A DNA stretch of 64,000 nucleotides, from assembly GCA_003990705.1 (NCBI GenBank), contig AP018318.1, positions 1,987,501-2,051,500 on the forward strand. The letters run 5' to 3'. Shown one piece after another: positions 36,364 to 46,058 of the stretch. The DNA is from Nostoc sp. HK-01. GTDB lineage: Bacteria > Cyanobacteriota > Cyanobacteriia > Cyanobacteriales > Nostocaceae. The notes under the pieces are model-generated. The model was not told where the DNA came from, did not search any database, and worked only from the letters and a program-made list of their open reading frames with translations. The position numbers and the translations under genes are program-made. Every line of letters starts with the position of its first letter. Position 1 is the stretch's first letter.

Positions 36364-37731
36364 ATGCAAGCTTCACTTGAGAATCATCAACCACATGAAG
36401 TCGTAATCATTGGTGGTGGCTTTGGTGGACTATATGCAGCAAAGGCACTTGCCAAGGCGAATGTCAATGTTACCCTCATCGATAAACGAAACTTTCATTT
36501 ATTTCAGCCACTTTTATATCAAGTTGCAACTGGAGCGTTATCACCTGCTGATATTTCCGCACCATTGCGCTCAATCCTCAGCAAAAGCAAAAATACCAAA
36601 GTGGTGCTAGGAGAAGTAAATGATATTAATCCAGAAGCACAACAAGTTATTTTGGCTGATAGAATAATTCCTTATGATACATTAATTGTTGCCACAGGTG
36701 CAAAGCATTCTTACTTTGGTAAAGATAACTGGAGAGAAGTTGCGCCTGGCTTGAAAACTGTTGAAGATGCAATCGAAATGCGTCGGCGGATATTTAAGGC
36801 ATTTGAAGCAGCAGAACATGAAACTGATCCGCAAAAACGCCGTGCTTTGCTGACTTTTGTAATTGTGGGTGCTGGCCCTACAGGTGTAGAATTAGCAGGT
36901 GCGATCGCCGAATTAGCATATAAAACCCTGCAAGAAGACTTCCGCAACATCGACACCTCAGAAACCAAAATTTTACTATTACAAGGTGGCGATCGCATCC
37001 TCCCACACATTTCGCCAGAATTATCCCAAGAAGCAGAAAAATCCTTAACACAACTGGGTGTGATTGTCCAGACAAAAACCAGAGTCACCAACATTGAAAA
37101 CGATATCATTACCCTCAAGCAAGGTGATGAATTCAAAGAAATAGCCGCCAAAACTGTATTATGGGCAGCAGGCGTGCAAGGTTCAGCAATGGGTAAAGTC
37201 TTAACCCAAAAAACTGGGGTAGAATGCGATCGCAGCGGACGAGTGATTGTCGAACCAGACTTAAGCATTAAAGGACACAAAAACATTTTCGTTGTCGGAG
37301 ACTTAGCCAACTTCTCCCACCAAAACGGTCAACCCCTCCCTGGTGTCGCACCCGTAGCTAAACAAGAAGGCGAATACGTTGCAGCATTAATTCAAAAACG
37401 TCTGCAAGGTAAAACCCTACGACCATTTAAATACACTGATTTTGGCAATCTAGCCATGATTGGCAAAAATTCAGCCGTTGTAGACATAGGTTTGATCAAA
37501 TTAAAAGGCTTTTCTGCATGGGTATTCTGGCTATTGATTCATATCTACTTCTTAATTGAGTTTGACAGCAAAGTGTTAGTAATGATTCAGTGGGCATGGA
37601 ACTACCTCACCCGTAGACGGAGCGCTAGATTGATTACCGAAAAAGAATCCTTAGCATTCGCTACATTTGAAGATAGTCATAGCAGAAATAACTACACACC
37701 AGCCAACAATAGACAGCCACTAAACGCCTAA
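36364..37731 (+). CDS. ndh: Type II NAD(P)H dehydrogenase (NDH-2), paralogue 1
   Basis: Single-subunit, non-proton-pumping NAD(P)H:quinone oxidoreductase of 455 residues. FAD Rossmann motif VVIIGGGFGGLYAAKALAKA is at the N terminus, and FHLFQPLLYQVATGALSPAD is typical of the group. The NAD(P)H site TFVIVGAGPTGVELAGAIAE is at about 160-180. The quinone-side motif GVAPVAKQEGEYVA is at about 335-350. The C-terminal hydrophobic region (WVFWLLIHIYFLIEF) anchors it to the membrane. Very similar over its whole length to the product of the minus-strand gene 1.3 kb downstream. The C-terminal tail differs (RNNYTPANNRQPLNA). Probably a redox-balance enzyme in thylakoid or plasma membrane. Confidence 0.92.
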   Translation: MQASLENHQPHEVVIIGGGFGGLYAAKALAKANVNVTLIDKRNFHLFQPLLYQVATGALSPADISAPLRSILSKSKNTKVVLGEVNDINPEAQQVILADRIIPYDTLIVATGAKHSYFGKDNWREVAPGLKTVEDAIEMRRRIFKAFEAAEHETDPQKRRALLTFVIVGAGPTGVELAGAIAELAYKTLQEDFRNIDTSETKILLLQGGDRILPHISPELSQEAEKSLTQLGVIVQTKTRVTNIENDIITLKQGDEFKEIAAKTVLWAAGVQGSAMGKVLTQKTGVECDRSGRVIVEPDLSIKGHKNIFVVGDLANFSHQNGQPLPGVAPVAKQEGEYVAALIQKRLQGKTLRPFKYTDFGNLAMIGKNSAVVDIGLIKLKGFSAWVFWLLIHIYFLIEFDSKVLVMIQWAWNYLTRRRSARLITEKESLAFATFEDSHSRNNYTPANNRQPLNA

Positions 37732-38064
37732 TCCACATATTAGGTGACTAGTGTAATAGTCTGTTTATCTCTGCGTTAATCCTCAAATTATTTACTGCGA
37801 TCGCTTCTTGTTTAACTAAACTTAACTCTTAAAACAGATATCTATAGTTTATCGGTAAAAAATTACGGCATTGCTGAATATGAGAAGGAAAATTAAAAGT
37901 TCAATCTCTCCAACTCTTCTTCTCCGCGCCTCTGCGTGAGATAATCCATATCCGAAATAATGCTGAGTTCGTCCGTTATCAAAAGTTAGGTTGCAATTTG
38001 CTCATATCAGTCAAAATCGCTACGATGTCATTAGTAATGATTGATCAAATTCCAGCATTTGCAA
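37732..38064. other. Intergenic region
   Basis: About 330 bases. A HIP1 site and a generic ctccgcgcctctgcgtgag repeat (near 37925) are present. No gene, hairpin terminator or RNA was recognised. Confidence 0.45.
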
Positions 38065-38328
38065 ATGGCAAACCAAGAAACTCCACTTATCGGTGAAGCG
38101 TTAATTAAAGAAGTCTGTCGGCGAATTCGAGTAGCTCGGAGCTATTGGGATGCTCACAACAATGCTGCTTGTCGAGGTGAGCGTGAACGAGCATTAGCTC
38201 TCTATAACAAACTGACTAAAGAAGAAAAAGAGCAAATTCCCCAAGTGTTGCGTGTGTGGCTGCGTTATCGTAGTGAAAAATACTTTGGTACACACAGAAC
38301 GCCACCCAAGTCAAAACGAAAATCTTAA
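38065..38328 (+). CDS. Small conserved cyanobacterial-type basic protein
   Basis: An 87-residue protein starting MANQETPLIGEALIKEVCRR. Three helices are likely, with ACRGERERALALYNKLTKEE and QIPQVLRVWLRYRSEKYFG, and a basic C-terminal tail (PPKSKRKS). No domain is known to me. An in-frame TTG 24 bases upstream would lengthen it, but the ATG is preferred as the conventional start. It may be RNA or ribosome associated because of its charge, which is a guess. Confidence 0.6.
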   Translation: MANQETPLIGEALIKEVCRRIRVARSYWDAHNNAACRGERERALALYNKLTKEEKEQIPQVLRVWLRYRSEKYFGTHRTPPKSKRKS

Positions 38329-38398
38329 TAGTCTTTGCTGGTATATAGATTTTTGATTGAGCAATATTGCTGCTCTAATAAACTGCCAACAAAACTTT

Positions 38399-38737
38399 AT
38401 GAATAATTTAATGAAAATCAAAGCAGGATTACTATTTGTAATTCTGACAACAAATTTAGGAATTTATTCTCCTGTACAGGCTGATGCTAACCGGAAGATA
38501 GGCCAAAACCAACAGTACATCAAGAAACCAACAACTTCTCAAGAACTCTGGCAAAGATTTAGACAACGACAAGATGAAATTAGACTACAACAACAACATC
38601 GAATCGAACAATTTCGTATCGAAAATCAACTCAGACAACAACAATTTGAGCCATTAGTAATAGATGGACTCAGGCAACAACAAAGACAAGAATTAGAAAC
38701 ATTTAGATTACAACAAAAACTGAGAAACCCATACTAA
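38399..38737 (+). CDS. Exported glutamine/arginine-rich small protein
   Basis: A 112-residue protein starting MNNLMKIKAGLLFVILTTNL, with a signal peptide likely cleaved after VQADA. The mature part is rich in Q, R, E and L in a regular pattern (LWQRFRQRQDEIRLQQQH, then QFRIENQLRQQQFEP), predicting long amphipathic helices or a coiled coil in the periplasm. No family is recognised. The frame extends 14 codons upstream to a TTG. It may be co-transcribed with the small basic protein 70 bases upstream. Confidence 0.6.
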   Translation: MNNLMKIKAGLLFVILTTNLGIYSPVQADANRKIGQNQQYIKKPTTSQELWQRFRQRQDEIRLQQQHRIEQFRIENQLRQQQFEPLVIDGLRQQQRQELETFRLQQKLRNPY

Positions 38738-38886
38738 GATACTGAAGCTGCAAAACAAATTAGCAAGAGAAGTTAAGGAAGTAGGAGGTAATCCCCATAA
38801 ATAAATTTAGCGAAAAGTTTGCGTGTTCGGGTAACAGGAGCGCAAAACTTTTCAAGACAGAGGGAAGAATTATTTTCTAAAACCTT

Positions 38887-38915
38887 CTGCCTCCTGCCTC
38901 TTGCCCTCTGCCTTT
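38887..38915. repeat. CTGCCTC-type heptamer repeat
   Basis: Four imperfect 7-mers (ctgcctc, ctgcctc, ttgccct, ctgcctt) in the 307-base gap between convergent genes. The gap otherwise holds no gene or clear terminator. Confidence 0.65.
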
Positions 38916-39044
38916 CTTTGGTAACGCAAGTATATCTATAAGTTTGTGCTTAGTAGATATTTCTATTAGCAAAATGACCCTGATTATAATTTCAAAAATG
39001 CCTTGTTTGCAGCTTGAAGTTTTAATGTTGAGAATTAGCTACAG

Positions 39045-40370
39045 CTAATGACTACCACTACTGACAGGTTTTACTTCAACAAATGCTTCTCGACCTGTAA
39101 TTAATCTAGAGCGACGATTTCGAGTAATATAATTCCACGCCCACTGAAATACTACTAGTAATTTGGTGTCAAACTCGATTAAGAAGTAGATATGAACTAA
39201 TAGCCAAAATACCCAAGCTAGGAAACCTTGGAGTTTGATAAAGCCTAAATCGACAACAGCCAAATTTTGCCCAATCATTGCCAAACTACCTACATCGTTG
39301 TAATGGAATTGTGGCAAAGTATGACCTTTAAGGCGTTTTTGAATAAGTTTAGCTACATATTCACCTTGTTGTTTGGCTACGGGTGCAACACCAGGTAAGG
39401 GTTTCATTGCTTGATGGGAAAAGTTGGCTAAATCTCCAACTACAAAAATGTTTTTATAGTCCCTAACAGTCAAGTTCGGTTCGACAATCACACGTCCGGC
39501 GTGGTCGCACTCTACATCTGTACGTTCTGCTAAGATTTGCCCCATTGCGGAAGCTTTGACACCTGCGGCCCACAATATGGTTTTTGTGGTAATTTCTTTA
39601 ACTTCGCCGCCTTGCTTGAAAGTAACGGTGTCATTTTCAATGTTTGTCACCCTGGTGTTGGTGTGGATAACTGCACCCAACTTCCGCAAAGATTGTGCAG
39701 CTACTTCCGATAATTCAGGTGCAATGTGTGGGAGGATGCGATCGCCCCCTTGCAACAATAAAATTCTGGTTTCTGAGGTGTCGATGTTGCGAAAATCTTC
39801 TTTGAGGGTTTTGTATGCTAATTCAGCGATCGCACCGGCTAATTCTACACCTGTAGGGCCACCACCCACAAGCACAAAAGTCAACCAAGCACGGCGCTTT
39901 TCAGGATCAGTTTCTTTTTCTGCGGCTTCAAATGCACCAAATATCCGCCGGCGCATCTCAATCGCATCTTCCACAGTTTTTAAGCCAGGCGCAACATCTT
40001 TCCAGTCATCTTTCCCAAAATAGGAATGATTAGCACCTGTAGCAACCACTAATGTGTCATAGGGTATTACTCTCTCACCCATCATCACTTTTTGGGCTTT
40101 GGGATCAATATCGCTGACTTCTCCCAGCAACACTTGTGTATTTTTGCTTTTGCTGAATACGGCTCTTAATGGTGAGGAAATGTCTCCAGGTGATAAAGTA
40201 CCTGTGGCAACTTGATATAAAAGTGGCTGAAATAAATGAAAGTTACGTTTATCAATCAAAGTAACATTGACGTTAGCTTTAGCCAGATGTTTTGCTGTAT
40301 ATAATCCACCAAAGCCACCACCTACAATGACTACCTGATGTGGTTTATTTTTATCACCTGAGACTTCCAT
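39045..40370 (-). CDS. ndh: Type II NAD(P)H dehydrogenase (NDH-2), paralogue 2
   Basis: Same architecture as the plus-strand NDH-2 at 36.4 kb: FAD motif VVIVGGGFGGLYTAKHLAKA, NADH site TFVLVGGGPTGVELAGAIAE, and quinone-side GVAPVAKQQGEYVAKLIQKR. The C-terminal membrane helix (LAWVFWLLVHIYFLIEF) is conserved too. Start set at MEVSGDKNKPHQVV (441 residues). The frame continues 29 codons upstream, but AAGGAAA and the conserved leader sit exactly before the chosen ATG, as in the paralogue. The pair look like an inverted local duplication. They differ at scattered residues and at the C terminus, so both appear functional. Confidence 0.9.
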   Translation of the reverse strand: MEVSGDKNKPHQVVIVGGGFGGLYTAKHLAKANVNVTLIDKRNFHLFQPLLYQVATGTLSPGDISSPLRAVFSKSKNTQVLLGEVSDIDPKAQKVMMGERVIPYDTLVVATGANHSYFGKDDWKDVAPGLKTVEDAIEMRRRIFGAFEAAEKETDPEKRRAWLTFVLVGGGPTGVELAGAIAELAYKTLKEDFRNIDTSETRILLLQGGDRILPHIAPELSEVAAQSLRKLGAVIHTNTRVTNIENDTVTFKQGGEVKEITTKTILWAAGVKASAMGQILAERTDVECDHAGRVIVEPNLTVRDYKNIFVVGDLANFSHQAMKPLPGVAPVAKQQGEYVAKLIQKRLKGHTLPQFHYNDVGSLAMIGQNLAVVDLGFIKLQGFLAWVFWLLVHIYFLIEFDTKLLVVFQWAWNYITRNRRSRLITGREAFVEVKPVSSGSH

Positions 40371-40426
40371 AAAAATATTTCCTTGTGTTAAGAGCGTTGT
40401 AACTTTTCTTAACAAAGATGTAACAG
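40371..40426 (-). promoter_or_regulatory. Conserved leader of NDH-2 gene 2
   Basis: Read on the minus strand the sequence ends gttacaacgctcttaacaca then aggaaatatttttATG. It matches the leader of NDH-2 gene 1 over about 50 bases with few mismatches, including the upstream TGTTACA and gttaagaa blocks. It may mark the extent of the duplication or a kept regulatory site. Confidence 0.7.
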
Positions 40427-40522
40427 CATTATCTTCAGGTTGCCGTTTACCTATCACAATTTAAAAAACACAAAAAGTAGTCAAAGTTATAAAATTAATC
40501 CCGACGCTGACAAATATTTCTG

Positions 40523-41473
40523 TTAGTAAGTATCGGCATTTCTACCTCCTGCTATCAGTAAACGTAAACGTTCAACATCCTTCATCGGCGGCGCACCGAA
40601 CATCCGAGAATATTCGCGGCTGAAATGTGAGGGGCTTTCATAACCTACTTGATAAGCAGCATTAGCTGCATCTGATTTTTCCGCCAACATCAGACGACGT
40701 GCTTCCAATAGCCTTAATTGCTTTTGATATTGCAGCGGACTCATTGATGTTACTTTCTTAAAATGGTGATGAAAAGATGAAACCGACATACTCGCCTGTC
40801 GAGCTAAATCCTCAACTCGCATTGGCTTTGCATATTCAGTTTTGATGAGTTTTATCACCTCTGCAATGCGCTGCATATTACTACCAGATGTGGCTATTTG
40901 GCGTACAGCTTTTCCTTGTTCACCCATCAATAGCCTGTAATAAATTTCTCGAATTATCATTGGTGCGAGGATAGGAATATCTTGGGGCGTATCTAAAAGC
41001 CTTGTGAGTCTGATGGCGCAATCAATCAAAGATGCTGAAGCATTACTGATGAATAAGCCTCTGACAGAGTGTTCTTTTTTATCGATATTTGGTCTAGTTT
41101 GGGCAATAATCTCACAGAGTTGAATTGGGTCTAAATTCAACTTGAATCCTAAATAGGGTTTATCGGGTGTTGCTTCTACAACAAATCCATGAATGGGCAA
41201 ATCAACGGAAACAACCAGATATTGACCTTCGCCATAAAAATAGCTTTCTTCACCCAGCAGCGCTTTTTTTTTACCCTGAACCACGATCGCCAAAATTGGT
41301 TGATAAACAGCGCAGATTGCGGTATTGGGCGAAGACTCCCGCATAAATTCCATCTGAGAAATCGCCGTTTTATGAGTCCCGTTTCCTTTTGCAGCGGTGT
41401 GCTTTTCTAGTAATGCTGCTAGTTGTTGACATTCATCTATAACTGTAATTTGCGTCAGCAGTTCCATCGCCAT
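40523..41473 (-). CDS. AraC family transcriptional regulator
   Basis: A 316-residue regulator. The N-terminal AraC_N-type ligand domain (about 25-190) is recognisable from YQPILAIVVQGKKKALLGEE and YLVVSVDLPIHGFVVEATPD. The C-terminal double helix-turn-helix (about 205-300) contains MRVEDLARQASMSVSSFHHH, then LQYQKQLRLLEARRLM and the AAYQVGYESPSHFSREYSRM signature. Divergent from an SDR gene 211 bases away. In this regulator group the divergent oxidoreductase is often the target, so it probably controls the SDR (inference). An internal ATG at codon 3 is an alternative start. Confidence 0.9.
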   Translation of the reverse strand: MAMELLTQITVIDECQQLAALLEKHTAAKGNGTHKTAISQMEFMRESSPNTAICAVYQPILAIVVQGKKKALLGEESYFYGEGQYLVVSVDLPIHGFVVEATPDKPYLGFKLNLDPIQLCEIIAQTRPNIDKKEHSVRGLFISNASASLIDCAIRLTRLLDTPQDIPILAPMIIREIYYRLLMGEQGKAVRQIATSGSNMQRIAEVIKLIKTEYAKPMRVEDLARQASMSVSSFHHHFKKVTSMSPLQYQKQLRLLEARRLMLAEKSDAANAAYQVGYESPSHFSREYSRMFGAPPMKDVERLRLLIAGGRNADTY

Positions 41474-41684
41474 ATTAGTTTCTCATTCCCCTTCTCACAC
41501 TCATTATATGAGTAAAGCTTTGGAGAATTAGGCAAGGAATTGCGATCTTTGTGCATTTCAACATCTTGGTATTGCCAATATTATGAACATATACAAAAGG
41601 GCAGGCGAAAGAATTAGGCAACTAAGTCAGTAAGAAAATCAAGCCTCCCAAGATATATGTCTCTGAACACCAAGGAAAATTACT

Positions 41685-42419
41685 ATGTTCAACGTGGAAA
41701 ATAAAGTTATTGCCATTACCGGTGCTAGTAGTGGGATTGGAGAAGCGACTGCTAAATTACTCGCTAAACACGGTGCAAAAGTTGTTTTAGGTGCAAGACG
41801 AACTGAAAAGCTAGAAAAAATTGTTGCAGAGATTCACACCTCTGGCGGTCAAGCCGAATTCAAAGCGGTAGATGTCACCAGTCGCCAAGATGTAAAAGCG
41901 TTTATTGACTTTGCTGTAGAAAAGTTTGGGCGGATTGATGTTATTTATAACAATGCAGGTATTATGCCTTTGTCGCATCTCAACGACTTGAAAGTTGAGG
42001 AATGGGACAACATGATTAACGTCAATATTCATGGTGTATTGAATGGAATTGCAGCTGGTTTACCGATTATGGAAGCCCAAGGTAGTGGTCAGTTTATTAA
42101 TACTGCTTCCATCGCTTCTCATGCAGTATTCCCTACAGCTGCGGTTTACTGCGCGACAAAATATGCTGTGTGGGCGATATCTGAAGGATTGCGCCAGGAA
42201 TCCAAAAATATCCGCGTCACTACAATTTCTCCTGGTGTAGTTGAGACTGAACTTGGTTCTGATATTAGCCAAGAGTCAGGCAAAGATGCGTTAAAAGAAT
42301 TCCGCAAAGTTTCACTGCAACCAGATGCGATCGCTCAAGCAGTCTTGTATGCTGTGTCTCAACCGGATAATGTAGATATTAATGAAGTGATTGTCCGACC
42401 AACAGCCAGCCCTGTGTAA
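41685..42419 (+). CDS. Short-chain dehydrogenase/reductase, classical SDR
   Basis: NAD(P)-dependent oxidoreductase of 244 residues. Cofactor motif TGASSGIGEATAKLLAKHGA is at the N terminus, NNAGIMPLS is at about 90-98, and the catalytic Ser (NTASIASHA) precedes the YCATKYA (YxxxK) motif at about 151-157. An Arg in LGARRTEKLE suggests NADP preference. Close to the cyanobacterial/proteobacterial SDR group found divergent from AraC regulators. Substrate unknown. It ends 3 bases from the convergent mnmE gene. Confidence 0.9.
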   Translation: MFNVENKVIAITGASSGIGEATAKLLAKHGAKVVLGARRTEKLEKIVAEIHTSGGQAEFKAVDVTSRQDVKAFIDFAVEKFGRIDVIYNNAGIMPLSHLNDLKVEEWDNMINVNIHGVLNGIAAGLPIMEAQGSGQFINTASIASHAVFPTAAVYCATKYAVWAISEGLRQESKNIRVTTISPGVVETELGSDISQESGKDALKEFRKVSLQPDAIAQAVLYAVSQPDNVDINEVIVRPTASPV

Positions 42420-42422
42420 AGT

Positions 42423-43817
42423 TTATTTCCCAATACAAAAGCGGCTAAAAATGCGATCTAAAACCGACTCGGTAACTTCTTCGCCAGTAATTTCTCCTAA
42501 TGCTTGAATAGCACCACGCAAATCAATTGTCCAAAAGTCAAGGGGTAATTGTTGAGCAATTGTAGCTTGTACTTGTTCTAAGGAGATTTTAGCTTGAGTT
42601 AAAGCGGCTGCTTGTCTTTGATTAATTGCTAAATCCATATCAGCCGCTTGAATTTTTTCTAGTTTTACTTTTGCTAAAATGGCTGTTTCTAAATCATCAA
42701 TCCCTTGATTTTGAGAAGCGGCGGTGAGGATTTTAGATTTTGGATTTTGGATTTTGGATTGGAGGTCTTTGCTTGTAGTTTCATCAACTAAATCAACTTT
42801 ATTAATGACTAAAATTAAGGGACGATGTTGTACTTGGGCGTAAATTTCTTGGTCGCCTTCAGTCCAACCTGCGCCAGCATCGATGGTAAACAAAACTAAA
42901 TCGGCAGCATTAGCAGCACGACGCGATCGCTCTACGCCGATTTTTTCTACTTGGTCTGCGGTTTCTCGAATGCCTGCGGTGTCTAGCACTTGTATAGGAA
43001 TTCCACCCACCACTAATTGCGATTCCACCACATCGCGGGTTGTGCCGGGTAAGTCGGTAACAATGGCGCGATCGCTCCGGCTCCAAGCATTCAACAAGCT
43101 TGATTTACCCACATTCGGACGACCGACAATTGCCACTTTTAACCCTGTACGCAACAGTTCACCTTTATCTCTAGTTGTTAATAATTGGGTAATTTCTGCG
43201 GTAATCTTGTCAATTTCTGAGATAATGCTCTTATCATCCAGCGGGGGTAAATCTTCCTCAAAATCAATTCGCGCTTCAATTTCTGCCAAAATATCCAAAC
43301 AGTTAGCGCGTAACTGGCGGATGGGATGAGCTAATTTTCCTTGTAAACCAGCTAAAGCAGTTTGGGCGGCTTGGGGAGATTTCGCCCCGACTAAATCAGC
43401 AATACTTTCGGCTTGGGTTAAATCTAGTCTGCCATTCAAAAACGCTCGTAAGGTAAATTCTCCCGGCTGTGCTAATCTTGCGCCATTTTCCAGACATAAT
43501 TGCAAAACTTGTTGGACAGCAATAATTCCACCATGACAATGAAATTCCACCACATCTTCGCGGGTGTAAGAACGCGGTGCTTTCATTACTAACAGTAAGG
43601 CTTCATCTATTAGTTGTTGCGTCTGGGGATGGCGAATGTAACCGTAGAGAATGCGATGGCTTTCCCAAGCTTGCTTTCCGGGGGCGTGAAATAACATTTG
43701 GGCGATCGCCATTGCTTGGGAACCAGACACGCGCACAATACTGACGCTACCTTGTTGGGGGACAACAGCAGTAGCGATCGCCGCGATGGTTCCAGTAGTG
43801 GCAAAGATTTCTGACAT
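42423..43817 (-). CDS. mnmE: tRNA modification GTPase MnmE
   Basis: With MnmG it makes the cmnm5 modification of wobble uridine in tRNA. Its 464 residues are standard. The N-terminal THF-binding domain ([20 protein letters not shown]) is followed by the G domain with G1 [13 protein letters not shown]2/G3 DLPGTTRD and DTAG, and G4 NKVD. The C-terminal catalytic Cys is in the FCIGK ending. Just after G4 the protein has a short insertion ([12 protein letters not shown]) encoded by a heptamer repeat array on the plus strand at 42729-42763. This is in frame and in a surface loop. Confidence 0.95.
   Translation of the reverse strand: MSEIFATTGTIAAIATAVVPQQGSVSIVRVSGSQAMAIAQMLFHAPGKQAWESHRILYGYIRHPQTQQLIDEALLLVMKAPRSYTREDVVEFHCHGGIIAVQQVLQLCLENGARLAQPGEFTLRAFLNGRLDLTQAESIADLVGAKSPQAAQTALAGLQGKLAHPIRQLRANCLDILAEIEARIDFEEDLPPLDDKSIISEIDKITAEITQLLTTRDKGELLRTGLKVAIVGRPNVGKSSLLNAWSRSDRAIVTDLPGTTRDVVESQLVVGGIPIQVLDTAGIRETADQVEKIGVERSRRAANAADLVLFTIDAGAGWTEGDQEIYAQVQHRPLILVINKVDLVDETTSKDLQSKIQNPKSKILTAASQNQGIDDLETAILAKVKLEKIQAADMDLAINQRQAAALTQAKISLEQVQATIAQQLPLDFWTIDLRGAIQALGEITGEEVTESVLDRIFSRFCIGK
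42729..42763. repeat. ATTTTGG heptamer array inside mnmE
   Basis: Consecutive 7-mers (gatttta, gattttg, gattttg, gattttg, gattgga) encode a short in-frame insertion after the NKVD motif of MnmE. Confidence 0.8.
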
Positions 43818-43913
43818 TGTTTATTTATCTCCAGCAGAGGCAAGGCAGCGCGTTGGGCGGCTTTGCCGACTTGAAGCGACTGCCGCGCAGAGGCGCAAAG
43901 GTCTTTTTGAGAG

Positions 43914-44576
43914 TTAGTTCTTAAGTGCCAAGGTTAAGCCGTCGGCGATGGGAATTAAACTAAGGGTAATGCGGGAATCTTGGTGGAGTTTTTGATTGAA
44001 AGCGCGGATTTTTTTGGTGCGATTGTCTTGAACTTGGCTATCTGCAACTCTACCTGACCATAAAACATTATCAATGACAATTAATCCACCTGGACGGACT
44101 AGTTGTAGCGATCGCTCATAATAATTATCATAATTGCTTTTGTCGGCATCGATGAACGCAAAATCAAAGGTTTCGGCTTCATCACTGGCTAACAAACTAT
44201 CCAAAGTTTCCAGTGCTGGGGCGATATGTAGATCTATTTTCTCGGCGACTCCGGCTTGTTGCCAATAACGACGAGCGATCGCGGTAAACTCTTCACTAAT
44301 ATCACAAGCTACAACTTTGCCTGTTTTTGGCAGTGCTAACGCCACAACTAAAGTACTATAGCCCGTAAATACCCCAATTTCTAAAGTTTTCTGCGCTCCT
44401 ATTAACTTTACTAGCAAAGACATCAACTGTCCTTGTTCTGGTGCAATTTGCATCCTTCCCATTGGATGTTGGGCGGTTTCTTGGCGTAATTGCGTTAATA
44501 TTTCTGGTTCGCGCACAGACACAGAAAGCAAATATTCATATAAATTTGGCTCTAAACCCAACGTTTGAGTAGTCAT
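43914..44576 (-). CDS. SAM-dependent O-methyltransferase (caffeoyl-CoA OMT type)
   Basis: A 220-residue methyltransferase. SAM-binding motif LEIGVFTGYSTLVVALALPK, then VVACDISEEFTAIARRYWQQ, and the metal-binding region with FDFAFIDADKSNYDNYYERS and LIVIDNVLWSG. This matches class I, divalent-cation dependent catechol-type OMTs, including the cyanobacterial enzyme known as SynOMT. It probably methylates catechol or phenylpropanoid-like hydroxyls. The natural substrate is unknown. Isolated from mnmE by 96 bases of generic repeat. Confidence 0.9.
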   Translation of the reverse strand: MTTQTLGLEPNLYEYLLSVSVREPEILTQLRQETAQHPMGRMQIAPEQGQLMSLLVKLIGAQKTLEIGVFTGYSTLVVALALPKTGKVVACDISEEFTAIARRYWQQAGVAEKIDLHIAPALETLDSLLASDEAETFDFAFIDADKSNYDNYYERSLQLVRPGGLIVIDNVLWSGRVADSQVQDNRTKKIRAFNQKLHQDSRITLSLIPIADGLTLALKN

Positions 44577-45104
44577 TAATCTGAAAAGCGCTGTAATTGG
44601 GAATACATAGTAATTTTAAATTACTCTGAACAAACGTTCTCAAGTTCCTCTGCGTTCTCTGCGTCTCTACGGTTCGTTTTTCAATATGAATATCAACTCA
44701 ACTTTATCCCTTAACTATAGACAGAAGATAAAAATAATTTTGGTTAATTGATGTCCCCCTCCAGATTGAGTATCCAGATAATCTTATTCCATCTTCAGAG
44801 TGATTAATCCTCAAAAATTAATAGCTAACTTAAAAACAGATGAAGAGACTTAAATTCTTTATCTATAAGTAAAGTTGTGTACTTTGTTTTTTGTGGTCAG
44901 ATTAAGAGCGTGTTTTGGGTGTGAGGAGAATTAATCTCAGTTGAGTATATTTGGCTAATATCCGGGGTAAAAATGCACCAGCTTACGATATGTAAGTAAA
45001 AGCAAAATCTATCAGTAAACCTTGGCTTGATTCTTCGATCCAAGGTTTATTTATAGGCATTTTATCACCAAAAAACACAACAATAGATTATCAGGAGAAA
45101 TCCG
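44577..45104. other. Intergenic region with a small hairpin
   Basis: About 530 bases between divergent genes. Includes a generic ctctgcgttctctgcgtctc repeat near 44650. A 9-bp hairpin (AAACCTTGG at 45017-45025 / CCAAGGTTT at 45040-45048) lies 56 bases before the SDR start and may act in its 5' UTR. No gene was seen. Confidence 0.4.
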
Positions 45105-45971
45105 ATGGTAGCATCAACACAACAAGAAAAATTACAACCGCCACAGCAGCAAAAACCACCAGGTACTGAATCGCAAATGCAGCCAAGACCGAAAGCTAAA
45201 GATGAACAGTATCGCGGTAGTGGTAAATTAAAAAATAAAGTTGCATTAATTACAGGTGGAGATAGTGGTATTGGTCGTGCTGTAGCGATCGCATTTGCTA
45301 AAGAAGGCGCAGATGTAGCGATTGTTTACCTGAATGAACATGGAGATGCAACAGAAACAAAAAATTTAGTAGAACAACAAGGTAGACGCGCGTTAACTAT
45401 AGCAGGTGACATTACCGACGAAACTGTTTGTCAAAATGCTGTAAAACAAACACTAGGTGAATTTGGTAAACTAGATATTTTGGTAAATAACGCCGCTGAA
45501 CAACACCCACAAAAAAGCATTGAAGATATTACCAAAGAACAGTTAGAGAGGACTTTTCGCACAAATATTTTTTCAATGTTTTACCTAACAAAAGCAGCAT
45601 TAAAACATTTAAAAGCAGGTAGCGCTATCATCAACACTACCTCAGTAACTGCTTATAAAGGTAGTCCTCAACTATTAGATTACTCTGCTACCAAAGGTGC
45701 GATCGTGGCTTTTACTCGTTCGCTATCACAAAATTTAGTAGAAAAGAAAATTCGAGTCAATGCTGTCGCACCTGGCCCCATTTGGACACCATTAATTCCC
45801 TCAACTTTTCCTGAAGAAAAAGTCGAAACTTTTGGTAAACAAGTACCAATGGAAAGACCAGGACAACCAGAAGAAGTAGCACCTAGTTATGTATTTTTAG
45901 CTTCTGATGATGCTTCTTACATTTCTGGTCAAGTCATTCATGTCAATGGTGGAGAAGTTATCAACGGTTAA
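45105..45971 (+). CDS. Short-chain dehydrogenase, YhdF/YghA-type
   Basis: NAD(P)-dependent SDR of 288 residues. A Q/P-rich N-terminal tail ends with PRPKAKDEQYRGSGKLKNK, a known feature of the general-stress YhdF/YghA group. The cofactor motif is TGGDSGIGRAVAIAFAKEGA, NNAAEQHPQ follows, and the catalytic YSATKGA (YxxxK) is at about 197. C terminus VIHVNGGEVING is typical. Relatives act on glucose or aldehydes and are often stress-induced. Shine-Dalgarno AGGAG lies at suitable spacing before the ATG. Confidence 0.9.
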   Translation: MVASTQQEKLQPPQQQKPPGTESQMQPRPKAKDEQYRGSGKLKNKVALITGGDSGIGRAVAIAFAKEGADVAIVYLNEHGDATETKNLVEQQGRRALTIAGDITDETVCQNAVKQTLGEFGKLDILVNNAAEQHPQKSIEDITKEQLERTFRTNIFSMFYLTKAALKHLKAGSAIINTTSVTAYKGSPQLLDYSATKGAIVAFTRSLSQNLVEKKIRVNAVAPGPIWTPLIPSTFPEEKVETFGKQVPMERPGQPEEVAPSYVFLASDDASYISGQVIHVNGGEVING

Positions 45972-46058
45972 TTAACAAGAAGGAGTTAGAACTTAAAATT
46001 ATTCTGACTCCCTCTGCATGAAATAAATCATCCCGCAATTAAACAACGCCACAAATTT

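Noticed and set aside
36711-37310. 199-codon minus-strand ORF opposite NDH-2 gene 1
   Set aside because: It is an antisense shadow; a similar shadow opposite the paralogue at 39556-40023 arises from the same conserved coding sequence.
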